In this document: one piece after another, positions 11,446 through 22,324 of the stretch | Layout: each line of letters begins with the position of its first letter | Position numbering within the stretch: position 1 is the stretch's first letter | NCBI GenBank assembly: GCA_019096195.1 | Contig: JAGTXK010000030.1 | Location: 186,001-250,000 of the forward strand | DNA: 64,000 nt | From: Boletus sp. NGJ | Taxonomy: Eukaryota > Basidiomycota > Agaricomycetes > Boletales > Boletaceae | Direction of reading: 5' to 3' | Notes under the pieces: generated by a model | The model's input: the letters and a program-made list of their open reading frames with translations, nothing else | Told to the model about the DNA's origin: nothing | Databases searched by the model: none | Position numbers and translations under genes: made by a program

Positions 11446-12964
11446 ATGCCGGTCATGTCACCCAACTACGAAACCTGGTCCAAGGAAGAGCTCATCGCGC
11501 GTCTCACCGAGCTCGAGCAACGCGTCAAAGCAGGTCCCCATTATCACAAGCGTCCTTTGAAGCGCGAAGTCTCTCCCGGTGGACGTCCGTTCCATTTCAA
11601 AGACCATCCCGTTCGCAAGATCGCGGTCAAGTTTTGCTATTCGGGATGGGAATATAATGGACTGGCGTATCAGATCGATCCTACCCCATTGCCGACTGTC
11701 GAGGAGGTCCTCTTCCGGGCGTTCGCAAAGGCGCGATTGGTAGATGCGGAGGCTGGTTTGGACGGATGTGGATGGGAGAAGTGCGGGAGGACCGACGTAG
11801 GTGTGAGCGCTGCTGGACAGGTCATCTCCCTCTGGGTGAGGAGCGCACTCCCAGTCGACAATGCGGGACCAGCATCAGACCTGGCAGGTCCATCAACCGC
11901 AAGACTGGACACTGTACCCGACGCAACGCCAGACATCGACCAACTATCCTCGGAACTCCCATCCTTTGACCTCGTCGACGAACCACCTTTCAATTCGTCC
12001 GCCCCACCCCCGCGCACCGAGGAGCTGCATTATGTTTCCATCCTCAACCGCGTGCTCCCGCCAACCATCCGCGTTCTCGCCTGGTCCCCTGTATCCCCCG
12101 ACTTTTCTGCCCGGTTCAACTGCAAACATCGACATTACAAATACTTTTTCACTGCGCACGACCTCGACGTCGCCCTCATGCAACACGCCGCCACCGCCCT
12201 TGTCGGCGAACACGATTTTCGCAACCTGTCCAAACTAGACCCAGCGAAGCAGATCACCGACTTTCGTCGTCGGATCATGAGAGCTGATATTGCCCTCGTC
12301 TCGGGACAGGGAGAGAACGCCATGTATGTCTTGGACCTCGTCGGTTCCGCGTTTCTGTACCACCAAGTGCGGCACATCGTGGCTATCTTGTTTCTCGTCG
12401 GTGCGGGCCTCGAATCCCCATCGATTGTGCCCACGCTGATGAACATCGATGGGTTTGAGCGTTCCTCCCCCACTGATACCCACCTTCCCATCGTCGACCG
12501 AAAAACCAGAATACCAAATGGCAGACGCGCTGCCGCTCATGCTCTGGGATTGCGCGTTTGCAGATTCGGACGTACGATGGCAAAGTGGCGATGATGACAG
12601 TGGGGACGTTGAGGTAGCAAGGACCAAGGGCGACCTGTATCATCAGCTGCATTCTGTACACCAGCGTTCGCTCATCCATACCACCCTCGAGGCCCATTTC
12701 CTGGCAGCTGCTGCTCGGTATCATCCACCGCCCCCCCAATACTTCCCATTTAGTGTGACAGGACTGACGACGTCGGCGATCCCACTCCTAGCGAACAAGG
12801 AGCCTCCAGTCCTTGGTGTGGTCCTTGGCGGCGGTACATATAGAAGGGGGGTCAAATACATCCCCATAGTGCTGCGAAAGAGGCTCGATCATGTCGAGGT
12901 TGCTAATGCACGCTGGCGGACTGGAAAAGGCAGTCGCAGGATCGAGAGGACGGACGCGGCGTAG
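11446..12964 (+). CDS. PUS3: tRNA pseudouridine(38/39) synthase PUS3/DEG1, with a one-base frameshift
   Basis: Intron-poor gene. The N-terminus has ETWSKEELIARLTELEQRVK, then VRKIAVKFCYSGWEYNGLAYQ. The TruA-type catalytic block is CGWEKCGRTDVGVSAAGQVI with its essential aspartate. FNCKHRHYKYFF, GEHDFRNLSKLDP and GSAFLYHQVRHIVAIL follow. The enzyme isomerises uridine to pseudouridine at positions 38/39 of the tRNA anticodon arm (family knowledge). Around 12451-12453 the coding frame changes: upstream it reads LMNIDG in one frame, while the expected continuation LSVPPPL and KPEYQMADALPLMLWDC is one base later. Removing one G of the GGG restores a continuous product. No GT-AG intron of suitable length fits, so this is a sequencing error or a real frameshift. 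Start: ATG 11446 or in-frame 11455. The C-terminus ends at TAG 12962-12964. Confidence 0.88.
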
Positions 12965-13170
12965 AATGGCACCTGATGGCGAGTAGTTGCCTGTGTCCTT
13001 CGGGAATTCGACGCGCAGTGAAGGAACAAATTAATTCCTGCTCGTTGAATACAGGGAAATAAGGAAACAGTAAGGCTAAGCAAAAGTCGCCTGCAGACAT
13101 CTAATAGTGCATGTTGCAGTCGTGATGTATCTTCCGATGGTTGTTGAGATAGCACAAGGATATCGTGACT

Positions 13171-14874
13171 CTACTCTAGTGGTCCATTGTTCAAGTAAAC
13201 ATAGGCATCCTCCGTAGCTGGATTTCCAGAGAATAGCGCTGCGAGATCCTCGTCTAAAGAGGGTCAGTGGGACATGAAGAATCAAAGTGTCAACAGACTA
13301 ACAAGTAGGGTCGTTCTCGATGTGCTCGAAATGTTTCAGAGCCCATGTAGTCCCAGCGGCAGCTTCATCTCGCCGTCTTTGCCTTTGTTCATTCTGAAAC
13401 CAGATATTGTCACTACACCTCGAGGGTAGTAAATGAAATCCCTACCTCAATCCGGCTCTTCTCTCTTGCAGCAGTGTCAAAGTCACCTCCCCTGATACCC
13501 TTGGCAACACCATACCACAAGCGCCTGCTCTCCCATTCACCTTGTTCTTCGACTGGGGTAACAGTAACTTCCTCCTTGGGAGTCGTAACATCGTGGAACG
13601 TGGCACCAGTTGACTTGTCCGTTGATGTAGTGTGCCACGTTCCCTGAATAACACGTTCAGAAGAGTGTGCAGGATGCGTAACTGTCGCTTTAAACGAGTG
13701 GGAGGTTCCAGAGAAGTACCCCTTGCCCTTGTACTCGATCTAATATCTTAACATGAACTTGTGAGTGCCCGACATAGAGAGTGACCGTACCACGGACTGC
13801 CAGCCGTTGGATCCCCTGAATGCAACTCGTGTCGACTAGCTCGATATATGGGGAACCATACCAGAGACCATCGATGCGAAGACGTGGGAGAGTGATCAAA
13901 TACTCTTCCTTCCCACCAGATGGCAGGGCAACCGTCAGGATTGCATGGCCGACCTGCTTAACGGTGATGCTACCACCTGGCTACGCGTCAGCCTGTTGTG
14001 CAAATGCACGAAGAGAGCACAGCCAGCTACGGACCGCTGAAACTTGTCTTTTGGGCATTGTGGCCATTCAACAAAATACCCATTGCATTATTTGCTATGC
14101 GATAGGCAGTGATGGGAGGGTGGTGCGAAACTTGTTCAACAATTAGGGTAGTCTTGCCACCCCGTTCCTTGGTCTCCGGCCAATAGCCATAGAACAGCCT
14201 GAGGTCATCAGCCAACATACTTCAGCCCTTGTAGTACACTCACTCTCCGAGTACAGGGTTCAAAGGCCTGAATTGATTAAGTTTGGGCTGATACGTGACT
14301 GGCGTAACTTACTTCTTCTCCGATCCCATCGATTCATTCCGGGAGGTATACTGGCCTTTGAGCGTACTCTATAAGGATCTCGATAAGCTCCGACAAGCGC
14401 AAGAACATGGAATAAGCATCACAATGAACCATCGCAATACGGCCAATGCACGGGCTTCCTCTGTCTTGCCCTCTGCGATCTTGGCAAACAACTCTGGGCG
14501 TTCACACCAGTAGGCTATAAGTAAATCAGTGTCAACTACCACACAATCCCACGCAAGCGGACACACCGGGAAATTCAGTGAGCGACGTGGGTGACAGGAT
14601 GAACGGCGGGGCTGTCATTGCCGATAAATCCCCAGTAAATCCAGCGAGGCTGTAAAGATACGAAATTCAGCACACTACCACTTGCACAGGAGCTTTGACC
14701 GACGATTTCAGAAAAGATGTCCAACTGCCCTTCTGCGCTGCGGGCACGCCCTATCGAGTCACGGACGAGTGTGAATTGGATGTTTGACATACGTGCAGAT
14801 TTACATTTATGCTGGTTATGGTCAGATCTACGGAAAACCTTGGACAGACTTGCCTCGCCGGCTTGCTCAGACAT
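13171..14874 (-). CDS. KES1: Oxysterol-binding protein, KES1/OSH4 class
   Basis: Read on the minus strand the exons give QKGSWTSFLKS, GFTGDLSAMTAPPFILSPT, SLTEFPAYWCERPELFAKIA, then LNPVLGE and the OSBP signature EQVSHHPPITAYRIANNA. Lipid-pocket strands follow (ITLPRLRIDGLWYGSPYIEL), then EGEWESRRLWY-like and the C-terminal helix REKSRIENEQRQRRRDE. It ends FSGNPATEDAYVYLNNGPLE and TAG at 13171-13173. No PH domain or ankyrin repeats are present, so it is the short soluble class that exchanges sterol and PI4P between membranes (family knowledge). At least six introns. The first exon is uncertain: MSEQAGE at 14874 followed by a GC-AG intron (14853 down to 14751) would join in frame to GVPAAQKGSW. 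Confidence 0.88.
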
Positions 14875-15088
14875 TTCGCTAAAATATTACGGAGGTAGGG
14901 GATGGAGTGCGCTGGCGGGATGGTCGAGGTAAATGGGCAAGATGAAACATTGCAGTGCCGCTGAACATGCTCCTGCTGGGTCACGTGAATATAGTCATGG
15001 TTGCAGACCCGAAACCACGAAAAAGGGATACACGACTATTGGGATGGGGGACGATATACTACAGCATGAGTAGAGAAATACCAATGAA

Positions 15089-15995
15089 CTACATCGCTTC
15101 CTCTGCAGAACGCCGCACCAACCGTCGCACCTTCTTCTTGTAAGCTATCTCTATCTGTGAGTCGTGGTCCTGGGTTTGTAGAGAAACATACCAGCTGGAT
15201 CAGTGCGGACTTCTTTTGCTGCATCCACGTTAGCTGGGCTGTCCGTGTTGGGGGTGTCCGAAGATAAAAGTGAGATCACACTGATGAGCTATGGTACACG
15301 ACAATCAGCCTCCGCAATCAAAGATATTAAATAGCAATCGCACAATGGTCTCAACCGTATGAACTGGCATCCATCGTTCGCCCGCATCCTCGTAACCATA
15401 CTGGTCGTCACCAGGAGCGTGCTGACCAAGGTTCGATGAGCCCAATTCAAACGATTCTGCACGATTCTCACCAAGATCGAAATGCAGACAACACCATCTG
15501 GGTAGACTGTGTGGCATCTCAACGTTAGATCGCTTCTTGGCTCATAAGACTACTCAACTGTTTGGGTGCCACATCGGAGTGAGGAACCTCATCTTGGGAG
15601 GCAGCAAAGGATACTCGGGTGGAAAATTCAATCGGGCCTTGAAGAAACCACCCTCGCTGGTGAGAAAGGGATCAGAAACAGAACATGTCCGACAGGAGAG
15701 GCGCTCACTAGAGAGTATCAGGTGGCCTTGTGAGGAGATCAGCGAGGTGGCATGGTGCAGCGATCCCACGGAAACGACTCACCCGATAATCATGACTTCC
15801 CATTCATATAGATTGTTATCATCAACAAGTCCTTTTCCCATAATTCTGTCAGGAATCCGTTGGAGATCGACACCAAGAACGAACATTACCCGTACCTGCG
15901 GAAAAGCCCTCGACGGGACGCTTCGTAAGCTCTGTAAGCTGGCGGCGAAGAAGGAGAGAGTTGGATGATTGTGGTGCTGGCGAACGCGACATCAT
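15089..15995 (-). CDS. ubc15: Ubiquitin-conjugating enzyme E2, UBE2G1/Ubc15 type
   Basis: Starts [20 protein letters not shown] (alternative Met at 15992). It continues [42 protein letters not shown] and [12 protein letters not shown], where the cysteine is the ubiquitin-accepting residue. A 50-nt intron is followed by the Ubc7-class acidic loop [26 protein letters not shown], then [20 protein letters not shown] and [13 protein letters not shown] plus [13 protein letters not shown] and the ERW..VHTVET pattern match UBE2G1 (S. pombe Ubc15) rather than UBE2G2, which typically has SGANID. These E2s build Lys48 chains, often for ER-associated degradation (family knowledge). A second, different Ubc7-class E2 lies at 32729-33660. 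Confidence 0.9.
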
Positions 15996-17239
15996 TGGAA
16001 GTGGTCGATGAGGCCTTGGGGTTGAAGGTGCTTTAACCTAGCAAATCCTCAAAGATTAACGTGATCGTGCGAATCAGCTCCTGCTAAGTGTCCATCATCG
16101 ATAATAATACCTCCTGGACAATTTATCCGTTTTTTTATATATAAAAAATTCCTTGCTTATTGTCCCATGAGGCGGAGGCCTCTTGCTGGACAGTACATGC
16201 GGGGGGCTATGGGTGTGTGTCTACGTAAGGGGGGTTCAGTCACTATCTCTAAGAGTGATGATCTGCTGTAGCTGTTGCAGTTGTTTCAGTGGTGCGGTGT
16301 AGGTAGTGATGCGGTGGTGAAAATAAAGAAAAAGATAAAGAGGCAGAGAATGGTACGGCGCTTGGGTGACGCGGCGTTTCTTAGCTGCCATCCCTGAATT
16401 TATTCGTAGGACGCCCGTGCAGCTCTAGAGAAGCTTCAAGAGTACCTCTTATTAGAGGCAGCTCGAGCAGGTTGTCGCATTCGCCTCGCACGCAAGACCC
16501 TTGCTCATCGTAAAAGCTAGTTATCGACATCATTCACCCCCGACGTACAACGCTCATTTTTCGCAATCGAGCAGCCGTCGCCATATCAATTGTTCATCTC
16601 CTCAAATCCCTCTTGAGCAGTACGCGCATGAACTCGACTTGACTCCCTCGTGATATGCCCGTAGTGCGACCAAGCAATAAATATTACAGGCAAGTAGATC
16701 TCCCACAGCCAAACTATGTCACAAATAAACTGGAATATGGATATCGCAAGGGCGGAAACGGTTACACAGCGGCCTAGTGTGGTAGGAAGTTTTATCGAGC
16801 CACCATATCGCGATCGACCATTTTTCCAACAGATTTCTCTGTCTGCATGTAGGCACTGACAAATTGCACACTACGATGACGGACGATTGACCTTCGCAAC
16901 GGTGGCGCATTCTCGGATCCATCTGTGACGGTGAACTATAGGCTGATCACGACACCGATTGATAGTTCTTCCTCCCTGACACGGTATGGGAATCACGCAT
17001 ACGCTAGCTTCCTCGACCCAACATGCTTAGTTGGTCTGCAACTTGACCGAGAGAGTGGAATTCAAATTCTTTGAGGGTTCATATAACTCGGGAGTGGGCT
17101 AAGGGTACGATTTTCTTGGTGGGTCGGAGTGTATCACATTCGTAGTACCATCACTGCTTCCGTCCGAAACTGATTATAATGATTTCTACCAGTTCCCACC
17201 ATTACGGGATATGGCTCCTTCCGAGAGCAGGCTGAGATA
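15996..17239. other. Gene-poor intergenic stretch
   Basis: About 1.2 kb upstream of the E2 gene. An AT-rich spot (ttttttatatataaaaaa, about 16132-16148) and a 40-codon open frame at 16654 are present. Neither can be tied to a gene, and no repeat of the rest of the window was recognised here. Confidence 0.4.
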
Positions 17240-17460
17240 TTGATGTGTGTTCGTGGCATCCCTGTTCCTGGTGTTATTAGCCCGGACCGACATTTCTTCA
17301 GCTTTAGGTTTAATTGGATCATTCAAAGATTTACACGGTACTGATATGGTGATTAGTGCTGCTGTACTTGCCATCTCAGCTTGGAGACGTGACATGCGGC
17401 ATCAGCCCTGGAAAGCCATAAAACCATAGTGGGCGTAACAACTTGGAAATTGATATTTGC
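17240..17460 (+). repeat. Diverged direct repeat, copy 1 (downstream of DUF6533 copy A)
   Basis: Begins with gtggcatccctgttcctgg and shares, in the same order, several blocks with 19682-19870. These are a pyrimidine-rich tttcttcag/ttttttcag block, ctgatatrgtgatt-like, and aacaastTggaaatt. The two copies are clearly related but diverged, with small indels. They lie on either side of DUF6533 gene copy A, which suggests that the gene and flanking DNA were duplicated or inserted as a unit. Blocks were matched by eye. Confidence 0.5.
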
Positions 17461-17815
17461 AACGGGGGCTATAATCAGCGCGGCGCCGCACCATCGTCAG
17501 AGTCATGTCCGAGAAACCGCGGGCACAGCGGCTTGTGAAAGTGTTTTTCAGTAAGTCATCTACCCATGTTATTTGGCATGTTACGTTCGAAAGAACTAGG
17601 AAGGTCAAAGGAAGGTACATAGCGGAGAGCCAGCTACGCAACACGTACGTGGCCACGGAAAGATACACCAGTCCTCAGTCCTCAGTCCTGCCGCACAGCA
17701 ACACTGGCTAGACTCCTGGCCACTCTATCCCAAATAGTCATCAGAGCGATGAGCCTAGAGGGCGGATTGATCCTGCCTGCGAGACTCGGTGTTAATTGGT
17801 CCAAGGCTAAATTGG

Positions 17816-19106
17816 CTAGTGAAAGTTGGCTGGGGTGATTCTATCGATATCTCCCTTCTTGCCAATCGCTCCATGCTTAATATCATGCGACACCCCTACA
17901 TGTCATGTCATAAGTGAACGCATTCCGAAAACTATATGTGGTCATACCGAGATACTGAACAGAGACACGACCCAGCTGGATGGCGGGAAAGGACTAACAT
18001 CAGCAACACGGAATTCGACGCCAAACAAAAATCACAAACAAAAAAACAGCAATTCCTCGCTCGTTGTCTACGTCGCATAGAATTATCACCGAGGCGATTA
18101 TCACTGGGTCATCAGATTAGTACCGAGCTGAGGGATCTGACTGTTGCTGGTGACATCTACTCACAAAGGATCGTAGCATACATCGTGCCGCTATCACGAA
18201 CCACGAGTGATACAAGGGGGGCTTTGTTCCAACCTGCTCTGAAGGCGAGAAAGTACTTGAACAGCGTTAGGCCAATAAGAATGCAATGGATGATGAAGCC
18301 GAAGATACTAAGCAGATCCTTTGACTTTGACGCACTCGCAAACAGCGTAGCTAGGACTCACGTTTGATTCCTGCTATTCTTGGTCAGTTGCAGTAGAAGG
18401 CACGTTTGGTAGCAGGCGAAGTCTTTCTGCACCCATAGTATTCTCACTGTCCCCACAAATTCGACCAAGATCAAAGTCAACAGCACGAGAGCTACGCTCC
18501 TGGATCGGTTATATAGAGCAAATACTGTAGGATTCATCCAAATGAACTGCATCATCCAACAGAGAAATCACAATAGACTTACTGCGAGTGGCCATAATAA
18601 GCTCGAGCAAACATGCAAGAATCTGCGAGAAAATTATCATATAGGCACGCCACATGCTGCAGAATATTGGGGGTTACTTCCATTCGCCAATGGTTGGATC
18701 AGCGAGTTGTGCAATCTAAGTTGAAACTGGCAGTGAGTCTTGCCGGGATATGTATGGACACTTGCAATGCACTCACACACATGCGAGTATTACAACATAG
18801 CGAAGAAAGAGGTACACCCACTTGAAGGGATTTCTATTACGCATACTGAAGGCGTCGAAGAGACGTTGTCAGGAAGTTGACGTGGATGACGACCAGACTT
18901 GATACAACCGTCCAAATATATTGAACATCCTCATTAAATGTTAGAAGGCAGTGCCAAACCAGAAAAGTGAGACACGCGACTGAGAGTCGGATCAGTACCA
19001 TGCAAAACACAAACGCCTTTAAAAGTATACCGGCGTGGTAGCGCACGTCGCGGATGGCAGCTACATACGCAGGAGCTATCGCAAGGTTAATATCACTTGA
19101 GGACAT
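17816..19106 (-). CDS. DUF6533-type membrane protein, paralogue copy A
   Basis: Minus-strand gene beginning MSSSDINLAIAPAYVAAIRDV. It has the DUF6533 hallmark CLTFLVWHCLLTFNEDVQYIW (copy B: CLSFLVWHCLLTFDKDLQYIW), followed by membrane-spanning exons and ending VSHDIKHGAIGKKGDIDRI, then TPANFH and TAG at 17816-17818. In this family the L(L/F)TFDxEVxYIW block follows the first helix. Function is unknown. Copy B at 24042-25365 is collinear over the whole gene, about 6.26 kb away in the same orientation, with high visible identity including introns and flanks. The exon structure could not be completed and the first intron differs between copies, so one or both copies may be decaying. No frame-independent evidence of expression. 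Confidence 0.6.
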
Positions 19107-19681
19107 TGACATCTTGCAGAAGCGGAATCCCGGTCGCAAAGGAACGTCTGATAGTGACAGTCTGGCTTGAGTGTGAGGTTAATGCTCAGTCGTCTCATCT
19201 CGGACAGCTTTCTAGGCACCTGAAATAGAGACAGCCCTGTGTCACACCCACGCAGATGGGGTCTGGCAGTGGAAAGATTGCTGTCGTAAATCTCTCAAAT
19301 TTGTGGCAATCACCACTAGATCACCGCAGGACCTCCCACCGGCCCCGCATCACGTACTGAGCCGTGGCGACAGTATGAATGTATGTCGATATGGCGATGG
19401 ATAAGAGTTGACCGTGGCCATGTGATGAACATTTGAGCAACGAGTAAGAAAGCGAGCGAGTGGACTCGGGGGAAAAGACACCCCCATTTGGTATTGAACA
19501 TCACGCACAGCCTCGAAATCTATAGGTCAAGGATAACTTCATGATTTGGGTTTTGGAAGTTCCGAGAGCCCAAAACAAAAACGCGCAGACCAGATCAAGG
19601 ATTTGAAACTCGGATGGAGGTTTCGTCAGTCCGCCACTTGAATGAATATCGTCCCGAGTGGGTTAATTTTTTGGGGAGGGT

Positions 19682-19870
19682 CGTGGCATCCCTGTTCCTG
19701 GCGTTGCAAGGGAAATTGTGTAGTGGGACTATCTTTTTTCAGGTTGAATTTGACTAGGCCATTGCCCTGATATAGTGAGCACCACACAAGTACTAGTACC
19801 CACCGAGTCGGATTGGAACTTGGAAAGGTACAAGGCCTCGCGGCGCAACAAGTTGGAAATTCAATGCACT
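19682..19870 (+). repeat. Diverged direct repeat, copy 2 (upstream of DUF6533 copy A)
   Basis: Second copy of the block at 17240-17460: gtggcatccctgttcctggc followed by the same ordered landmarks, ending near caacaagttggaaattca. The copies lie about 2.44 kb apart in direct orientation. The rest of 19107-19888 contains no recognisable gene. Confidence 0.5.
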
Positions 19871-19888
19871 ACTAGAGTCTAGTTCATT

Positions 19889-22324
19889 TCACAAGGACAC
19901 AGACCACAGACATTTATCATCACGGGGCCCCTTCCACTCCCATTCCTCTTGGAGCGGCGCAAGAGTTGTGTCCACATGCTCCTGGTGGGCTTTAACCTCC
20001 ATCCAGCTGAGAGCCTCCTGAGCCGTCAGGCGCTTCAATGGATCTTGATCCCACAGGTTCTCGACAAAGCTCCACATATCGAGAGAGATCTTGCCCTCCG
20101 GAAACACTGGTCGTTGGTTGGATATGACATTAGTACGGACCCGTTCAGGCTGGAGCCCACCAAAAGGGTGTTTACCCGTGTAAGCCTATATATATCATGA
20201 GGCGTTGTTTGAACAACGAGAGCCGTCTACGTACCGCGTAGATGGTACAACCTAACGCATACATATCGCACGCTCGTTTGTTCACTTTGCGTTTTGCCTC
20301 CTTGTCCTCCGCGTTGAAGATCTCCGGGGCCATGTAATTCCGTGTACCGCCCATGACGACCCGAGATGTAGCAGTATGGAAGTGATCATCCGTATCGAAG
20401 GTCGATACAAGTCCGAAATCTGCGAGACATGCATGCCCTTTTCTTGTGATGAGGATGTTATCCTTCAAGCGTGAACAAAAGTGTAAACTCGGTCCACGGA
20501 GAAGAGAGGAAACATACTGGTTTGATATCTCGGTGGGCGACATGCGGTTGCATTGAGTGCAGGTAATTCAAGCCCCGGACCACGTCTAATATCTATACAT
20601 TCGGTGAAGTAATTACTGCCGACGAGAAAAACTCCTGCTCACCAGCTTCGTTCGGTTTGCTTTGGCGTTGTGCTCGAGATACTCGGATAGGGTTCCTTGA
20701 TCCATCCAAGGTGAGACAAGCGCATAGCTGATATTTCGTCCATCCGTAGGCATAATGTAAATACCATGCAATGGCAGGCAGTTAGGATGGCGCAGATGTC
20801 TCCAGACAATAGCCTCCTTGGAGAGTTGCTGCGAGTCCCAAGAGTCTCAGTCAGACGATTCTGACCTGCAGATCAAAGTATATTGTCACCTTCTTGTACT
20901 CCTGCAAACTCACGCGCTCGTCTCGTTTGAGGGCCTTCACGGCGACTAGGCGAGCACCAACCTTGCCTTTGTAAACAAGACCAAATCCTCCTTGACTCTC
21001 TGATACGAGACCACTGATTGCACCCTTAGCAAGGTAGATACCACGGGGACAATATCCAGATTCCTTTGAAAACATGATGAGGGCGTTAAAGAAGTATCTC
21101 CGATATCCCTCCTCGAGTTCAACGTCTGCTTCAAGCAACTAGGTCCCGCGTCAGCGTCTTATATTGGCCACTAGGAACTCTCCGTCCACCAACTTACGAT
21201 GTGGAAAAGTTCAACGAGTTTTCCGACTTTGCACACTGCGCTCGTCTAAAATATCCTGCTTCCGTGATCCTGTGATGCATTGCGCGGCCAAGGCGGCCAG
21301 GTTGAGGATATCATAGTTCAGGACCATCGTCCCATTCAATAATGCCGCGTTACATTTGTGTTCTTCAGGTCTAACCTCCGTCTGAGAACGATCAGCCGTG
21401 TTTGGCAGATGAAAGGTAAGGGACTACGTACTACACGAAGGATCTCGAACACCCTATTCCTTATCGTGTCGTACGATAGAATGCACTCTGTATCACCGTA
21501 CTTTGACCAGCGCTCTACCAACTGTTTCAGCTCGGATACTCGGTCGGACCAATCTTCGGTAGAAACCCATCCACGACGAGGACACGCAACCAGATGCGTA
21601 TAGGCATAAGCTACCAAACCCTGTGTACACGGGAGATGAGACATGAACTACGGGCTACAAGTCATCCTACCGGAAAGATGGGAGCCTTTGAGACCAACTC
21701 CAAACAAGTCTCCTTATCATTGCACGCAAAACCCTCGAACTGGTTCACAATCTTGACGACCTCCTCCTTGGTGGTACCTCGTAGAACTTCAGCGACCTGT
21801 CTGAGTTCTTGCTCCTGCAAATCTGGTCGACTCTCTTGATTGTCTTGCCCATCGATTGTGGTGTACTTCGGGGAGTCGGGCGCAAGGGTCTTGAGCCATA
21901 TCTGGAAAGCGTTTGGTTGAGTGGAATGTCCTCCCGGCACCTCCTGTTTGGGAGCATGATCGGGGACCTCTGCGGTGCGAGTTGGGGAGTGGGAGGGAGT
22001 GAACTGTCCCCGTTGATGGTTGTCCGGGCGGACAGGCTGTGCAAGAAAATCGTCTGAATCGTTCGGCTGAAGTTGGTCATCTCGTGTCAACGGACGCAGA
22101 AGGCGATCGCGCTCTAGCGGGGTGTGAGCTCGCAAGCAAGGTAGAATGGAGTGCACAGGAAATGCATTACCGTAGTGATCGTAATCAACTGTGTCGTAGC
22201 TGAAGGTGGGAAGAGCGGCGCTTGGTCGAGGAAGTGTCCCCATGTTATTACCAGCGCAGTGCGAGCTAACATGGCGGGTGTATTCATGACGCTCGATCAG
22301 GTTGTGACAGATATAGCACTCCAT
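19889..22324 (-). CDS. Protein kinase with N-terminal Cys/His finger
   Basis: The first exon (22324 down to about 21662) starts MECYICHNLIERHEYTRHVS, a C-x2-C...H...H arrangement resembling a C2H2 finger, followed by a long polar linker rich in Pro, Asp and Gln. A helical region follows (AYTHLVACPRRGWVSTEDWS). The kinase domain then starts with a degenerate glycine loop (SESQGGFGLVYKGKV), VAVKALKRDE with the Walker-type lysine, VAHRDIKPNNILI catalytic loop, LADFGLVSTF activation motif, GGTRNYMAPEIFNAEDKEA, and CDMYALGCTIYA. The end is DQDPLKRLTAQEALSWMEV and WSVSL plus stop at 19889. It belongs to the expanded Ser/Thr or tyrosine-kinase-like families common in Agaricomycetes. Substrate unknown. 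At least seven introns; key catalytic residues (K, HRD, DFG) are intact. Confidence 0.82.

Noticed and set aside
16654-16776. 40-codon frame beginning MPVVRPSNKYYRQ
   Set aside because: Isolated, no continuation by splicing that I could trace, and no similarity recognised.
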